The position numbers and the translations under genes were made by a program. Below the pieces are notes generated by a model that was not told the DNA's origin, ran no database searches, and saw only the letters and a list, made by a program, of their open reading frames with translations. A stretch of 64,000 nucleotides of DNA from Mucilaginibacter rubeus (GTDB taxonomy: Bacteria > Bacteroidota > Bacteroidia > Sphingobacteriales > Sphingobacteriaceae), in NCBI RefSeq assembly GCF_014643835.1, contig NZ_BMKD01000001.1, forward strand, positions 1 through 64,000, written 5' to 3'. Below are positions 60,354 to 64,000 of the stretch, one piece after another; the stretch's first letter is position 1, and every line of letters begins with the position of its first letter.

Positions 60354-62354
60354 ATGAAATATGTCCTGTTGATTTTAGGCGGATTGGCTTCTTTACCGTT
60401 GATTGCTCAAACTGCGAAAAAGCCACTTAAACCTACCGATCTGTATAAACAGCCAACGCTGATGGCGCCGCAGCTTTCTCCGGATGGTAAATGGGTGGTT
60501 TACGAATTATCTGAGGTGGATACAGCTAAGGATAAGCGTGTGTCGCACTTGTGGATGCAGAGTTTTGACGGCAAGCAATCCATTCAGCTTACTTATGGTG
60601 ATGAGCCGGCATCCACTCCTAAATGGACGCCTGATGGTAAGTTTATTTCTTATCTGTCCGAAAAGGATTCAAAGAACGGCGGGCAGGTTTGGCTGATGGA
60701 CAGGCGCGGTGGCGAGGGGCACAAGCTGACCGATATTAAAGGTGAACTAGAAGAGTATGTTTGGTCGCCGGATAGCAAAAGGCTGGCATTGATCATTAAA
60801 GATCCCGAAAACAAAGGAAAGGAAGCTCCTAAAACCACGCCTCCTATAAAAATAGACCGTTACCATTTTAAGCAGGATATTGAAGGGTATCTGCAACACC
60901 GGCATTCGCATTTGTATTTGTATGATGTGGCCGCAAAAAAGCTGGATACCCTGACCAGCGGTAATATGGACGATAGTTCCCCGCAGTGGAGCCCAGACGG
61001 AAAAACGATTGCCTACGTAAGTAATCATACAGTCGATCCGGATCGGAATGAAAACACAGACATCTTTACGATAGAAGCTAAGGCCGGTGCTGAGCCTAAG
61101 CAGCTTACTACTTTTACCGGCCATGATATTAACCCCATTTGGGGTCCTGATGGTAAGCATATTGCCTATCTCCGCTCAACAAGTGATGCTGATTATTTCA
61201 TTTATCAGCATGATGTATTGTACCTGATGGATGCCGACGGGAAAAATAATCGTCCGTTAACAGATCAGTTGGACAGGCCGGTTAGCAATATTGCCTGGAG
61301 CAAGGACAGTAAAGACCTCGAGTACGTAGTAAGTAGCGACAGGATCCGCTATATCAACAGGTATAATTTACTTCTCCGCAAATCTGTGTTGGTTTATAAA
61401 GGAAACGAATGCAGTTTTTCTGATATAATGAGCCATTCGTTAGGTGTATGGGTAGGGAAGATGACCACGCCATACATGCCGCATGAGCTGGTGGCGATTG
61501 AAAACGGAAAAATCCGCCGTTTAACTTTTCACCAGGAAAAGTGGCTGAATGAAGTTAAGCTGGCCTATGTGAAAGGCTTTCAGTCGTTCAGCAGCGATGG
61601 CACACTGGTTTCGGGGATACTTTATACGCCCGATAGTGTAGTTACTAAGAAAATGCCCTTCATTCTTTACATTCACGGCGGCCCTACCGATCAGGACGAG
61701 TTTGAGTTTGATGAGATCAGGCAAACGCTGGCTTGTGCCGGGTATGCTGTAGCCGCTGTAAATTACCGCGGCAGTACAGGACGAGGCATTGAATATACCA
61801 AAGCTATTTATGCCGATTGGGGCAATAAGGAAGTGAAAGACTTACTGGGTGCTGTAGATGAACTGGTTAAACTTGGGATAGCCGATAAAGACCGTCTCGG
61901 CATTGGCGGTTGGAGTTACGGGGGCATCCTTACCGATTATACCATAGCTACTGATCCCCGCTTTAAAGCCGCATCAAGCGGGGCGGGCAGTGCCTTACAG
62001 TTAGCCATTTATGGATCAGATCAATGGGTGATGCAATACGATAATGAATTGGGCCCGCCCTGGAAAAATGCTGATAAGTACATTAAGCTATCGTACCCGT
62101 TTTTTCATGCCGATAAAATAAAAACGCCAACCCAGTTCATGTCGGGTTTAAAAGATTTTAACGTGCCCACTGGCGGAGGCGAACAAATGTATGAAGCGCT
62201 GAGATCGCAGGGTGTGCCAACGCAACTGATACTTTATCCAGGCCAATATCATGGCATCACCGTACCCAGTTACCAGGTTGACCGACTGAAGCGCTATATT
62301 GAATGGTTTGATAAATATTTGGCCCCCCAATCCCCTAAAGCGGGAGCTTTTTGA
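60354..62354 (+). CDS. S9 prolyl-oligopeptidase-family peptidase, copy 2
   Basis: 666 residues with a signal peptide (to LIAQT). Same architecture as the preceding gene, and most of the sequence is identical by eye (KKPLKPTDLYKQPTL, LSEVDTAKDKRVSHLWM, GGWSYGGILTDYTIA). Nucleophile Ser521. The differences are concentrated in the middle of the propeller. A tandem duplication with later divergence is clear. It ends with a terminator hairpin. Confidence 0.94.
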   Translation: MKYVLLILGGLASLPLIAQTAKKPLKPTDLYKQPTLMAPQLSPDGKWVVYELSEVDTAKDKRVSHLWMQSFDGKQSIQLTYGDEPASTPKWTPDGKFISYLSEKDSKNGGQVWLMDRRGGEGHKLTDIKGELEEYVWSPDSKRLALIIKDPENKGKEAPKTTPPIKIDRYHFKQDIEGYLQHRHSHLYLYDVAAKKLDTLTSGNMDDSSPQWSPDGKTIAYVSNHTVDPDRNENTDIFTIEAKAGAEPKQLTTFTGHDINPIWGPDGKHIAYLRSTSDADYFIYQHDVLYLMDADGKNNRPLTDQLDRPVSNIAWSKDSKDLEYVVSSDRIRYINRYNLLLRKSVLVYKGNECSFSDIMSHSLGVWVGKMTTPYMPHELVAIENGKIRRLTFHQEKWLNEVKLAYVKGFQSFSSDGTLVSGILYTPDSVVTKKMPFILYIHGGPTDQDEFEFDEIRQTLACAGYAVAAVNYRGSTGRGIEYTKAIYADWGNKEVKDLLGAVDELVKLGIADKDRLGIGGWSYGGILTDYTIATDPRFKAASSGAGSALQLAIYGSDQWVMQYDNELGPPWKNADKYIKLSYPFFHADKIKTPTQFMSGLKDFNVPTGGGEQMYEALRSQGVPTQLILYPGQYHGITVPSYQVDRLKRYIEWFDKYLAPQSPKAGAF

Positions 62355-62373
62355 TAGGCTAACTTAAAATTTG

Positions 62374-62406
62374 AAAAGGATCGAGCTGTTTAACCCGATC
62401 CTTTTT
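62374..62406 (+). terminator. rho-independent terminator of the S9 operon
   Basis: AAAAGGATCG (62374-62383) pairs with CGATCCTTTT (62396-62405), then T. It begins 19 bases after the stop. Confidence 0.9.
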
Positions 62407-62407
62407 A

Positions 62408-62450
62408 AATTCTTCAATTCCTCAAATTCGGAGAAATTCGGGGTCAGACA
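62408..62450. repeat. AATTC-rich word repeat, copy 2
   Basis: AAATTCTTCAATTCCTC then AAATTCGGGGTCAGACA, cognate to 27601-27640. It lies between two convergent genes. Confidence 0.55.
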
Positions 62451-62458
62451 TTCTGATT

Positions 62459-62995
62459 TCAGACAACCAGCTTTCCCTCTACCGAATCATCAATAGTTTT
62501 GCCGATAGCAGCACCGGCTAGCCGTTTTACAAATGCAACGGCATTGCCATGTTTATTGTCCCAGTAATAGCCTTCAGTTGGTTCAACTTTAATAACGCTG
62601 ATGCGCGGATCGTCGATACCTTCGGTAAACCACACTTTGAGTGTCGGTTCCCATAGTTCTTTGATCTTTTCTTTATCTTCGGTAATGGTGGCTATCCCAT
62701 AAAGATTTAAAAAGTCAGAATATCCGGAACCCTGGAAAAGCAGATGAACAAAGGGGTCTTTAGCCAACTCCTCATTTTTATGGCTATCATTAGCGCTCAG
62801 AAACCAGAAATTGCCCTCATCGTCAATTTTCTGTGCCGACATTGGCCTCACTGAAGCGGGTACGCCTGTTTTAAGACTGCTCACAAAGAAGCAACTTTTT
62901 GCGCTTTCGGCAAGTTCTTTAATCTTGGCCAGGGCTTCAGGTCCATTCAAGTCCTTCATATTATCCTCGGGCTGTTGTTGATTGATACTATCCAT
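62459..62995 (-). CDS. PNPOx-like / general stress protein 26 family
   Basis: 178 residues from the ATG at 62995; a TTG at 63040 is less likely. Split-barrel flavin-binding fold with AKSCFFVSSLKTG, PMSAQKIDDEGNFWFLSAND (landmarks), the AKDPFVHLLF strand and IKELWEPTLKVWF. Members bind FMN/FAD or F420 and are often stress-induced; substrate unknown. Monocistronic. Confidence 0.88.
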   Translation of the reverse strand: MDSINQQQPEDNMKDLNGPEALAKIKELAESAKSCFFVSSLKTGVPASVRPMSAQKIDDEGNFWFLSANDSHKNEELAKDPFVHLLFQGSGYSDFLNLYGIATITEDKEKIKELWEPTLKVWFTEGIDDPRISVIKVEPTEGYYWDNKHGNAVAFVKRLAGAAIGKTIDDSVEGKLVV

Positions 62996-63113
62996 TGTTT
63001 CAAGTTTTTGTTGGTAAATGTTATAAGAGTAACCAATCAAAAACTCAATTGTGTGGATTTATTTAACTTAGTAGATAATTATTTAGTTAGAAGTTTTTAT
63101 TAGAGGGGATAGT

Positions 63114-64000
63114 CTACCCAAACACCACCATCCTGTCCGGATATTTGGAAGCATAAGTTGCTACAATATTTTTGATATAGTCATTCCCCGGATAAGGTGT
63201 GAGATAGCTTTTGAGTTGCTGTATATTATTGGCATCAAAATAATGGGAGATATAGCCCATGCCATAAAACTGGCCTTTTTCCACCAAAATACAGCTGTGT
63301 TCATCACCGGTACGGCCCTCATCCCTGATAGCGTACGTTGGTAAAGCTTGCTTAAGCTGATCGATGGCATTGTTAACCTTTTCGTTATAACTGTCGGGAG
63401 GTTCAACACCTTCGCAGGCACAGGTACTTCCTGCTGCACTGACGCAGGGCTCATTGTTTTTTTGTATAAAACAAAGCTTAGGGCACAGGTCAAATGCTTC
63501 TATCAGTTTGTTGAGCAGGTTATAGCCATCAAGCAGGGAATTGCAGGTGTATATCGGGTCGCTGTATTTGCGGTATTTATCAACTGCCAGGCGAATATAC
63601 CCGCGTTGATCTTCAAAAGCGTAAAGACAGAAAGCATTTTCAAAGCGTTTTAACGAGCGATTATATTTGGGCCATAAGCGTTTGATCTCAATAGCTTCCA
63701 ACACAAAGGCGATGAGCTCGGTGCCGCAAACCTGATAGCTGATCTGGTATATATTGCGTAAAAATTCCTGGCGCTGAAAGCCGGGGTTGTTGCCTGTAAA
63801 GTGGCTGCTTACCCTTTTTTTAACGTTTTTGGCTTTACCTACATATATCACTTTGCCTTTTTGATCATGAAAGTAATATACGCCCGGTGTATATGGCAAC
63901 TGGTCAATGTCTTTTTTGGATAGGTTAGGTGGCAGCACCTGATCTTTTGAACCTTGCTTAAGGGATTGTTTAATGTGATTATCGGTATCACTGTTCAGCA
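63114..64000 (-). CDS. GIY-YIG nuclease, C-terminal part of a larger protein (runs off the window)
   Basis: A GTG at 63938 could start a 274-residue protein, but the frame stays open upstream to the window edge (NSDTDNHIKQSLKQ), so this is probably the C-terminal half of a fusion. The GIY-YIG domain spans about 12-95 of the 274-residue reading: GVYYF and YVGKAK, catalytic Arg in KKRVSSHF, and Glu in LIAFVLEAIEIKRLWP. A Cys cluster (C152, C156, C165, C173, C175) follows. In Bacteroidota such modules are commonly fused behind a DnaQ-like 3'-5' exonuclease, in the manner of Cho/UvrC nucleases. Confidence 0.85.
   Translation of the reverse strand, partial: LNSDTDNHIKQSLKQGSKDQVLPPNLSKKDIDQLPYTPGVYYFHDQKGKVIYVGKAKNVKKRVSSHFTGNNPGFQRQEFLRNIYQISYQVCGTELIAFVLEAIEIKRLWPKYNRSLKRFENAFCLYAFEDQRGYIRLAVDKYRKYSDPIYTCNSLLDGYNLLNKLIEAFDLCPKLCFIQKNNEPCVSAAGSTCACEGVEPPDSYNEKVNNAIDQLKQALPTYAIRDEGRTGDEHSCILVEKGQFYGMGYISHYFDANNIQQLKSYLTPYPGNDYIKNIVATYASKYPDRMVVFG

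Noticed and set aside
1-64000. CRISPR array, tRNA, rRNA, insertion sequence or prophage
   Set aside because: No regularly spaced direct repeats with spacers, cloverleaf, transposase, integrase or phage gene was seen. The three-copy 22-base repeat at 39592 is too short and has 7-base gaps.

Overview
The window looks like a chromosomal segment of a Bacteroidota bacterium, most likely family Sphingobacteriaceae (Mucilaginibacter/Pedobacter-like). Supporting signs are a GldC homologue, a very large secreted protein with a type IX secretion (T9SS) C-terminal signal, CarboxypepD_reg-like domains, a split cytochrome c maturation cluster, tandem S9 peptidases, and many exact matches to the Bacteroidota -7 promoter element TAnnTTTG just upstream of starts. 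The window is almost entirely protein coding. I found no rRNA, tRNA, CRISPR array, transposase or phage gene.

Layout. 1-466: left edge with a small coding remnant and a strong rho-independent terminator. 0.5-6.7 kb: an outer-membrane propeller/barrel protein with a gluzincin-like metallopeptidase motif, an orphan secreted protein, CutC, a Tat-exported glycosylasparaginase, and a DUF2007-like zinc-ribbon protein. 6.7-9.2 kb: a WYL regulator followed by EVE, SRPBCC and a frameshifted GyrI-like gene. 9.4-14.9 kb: dihydroorotase, a divergent HxlR regulator/NmrA-like oxidoreductase pair with a clear operator-promoter, a DEAD-box helicase, and the gldC group. 14.9-21.8 kb: a signalling operon (CHASE3-GAF hybrid kinase with three receivers, CheR, a receiver-less CheB, a second hybrid kinase). 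22.3-35.5 kb: cytochrome c maturation genes ccmB, ccmC, ccmD, ccmE and ccmF, interleaved with a porin/Rieske/imelysin/di-haem cytochrome operon and glutamate dehydrogenase. The CcmE is of the CxxxY type. 35.5-41.8 kb: PhyH-like oxygenase, hydrolase, DUF2520, ferredoxin, IscX, KdsC-like phosphatase, Maf, and a DUF4136 lipoprotein. 41.8-49.4 kb: a small sorting-signal membrane protein, the giant T9SS protein and an M1 peptidase. 49.5-53 kb: a cysteine-rich CarboxypepD_reg protein and an overlapping operon of an Lgt-like protein, an MJ0619/Tes-type radical SAM enzyme and two paralogous small membrane proteins. 53-64 kb: Ppx/GppA, an ABC-2 exporter, a sialidase-like protein, two tandem S9 peptidases, a PNPOx-like protein and the C-terminal part of a GIY-YIG nuclease running off the right edge.

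How it fits together. The di-haem cytochrome of the porin-imelysin operon needs the covalent haem attachment that the surrounding ccm genes provide. A Fur-box-like palindrome overlaps that operon's likely promoter. The operon at 50.3-53.0 kb is the best candidate for an undescribed system: a divergent, probably non-canonical Lgt-fold enzyme is translationally coupled to a radical SAM enzyme of the family that contains archaeal tetraether synthase, suggesting a membrane-lipid or lipoprotein modification. A second theme is the abundance of short, word-like, often self-complementary intergenic repeats of several unrelated families.
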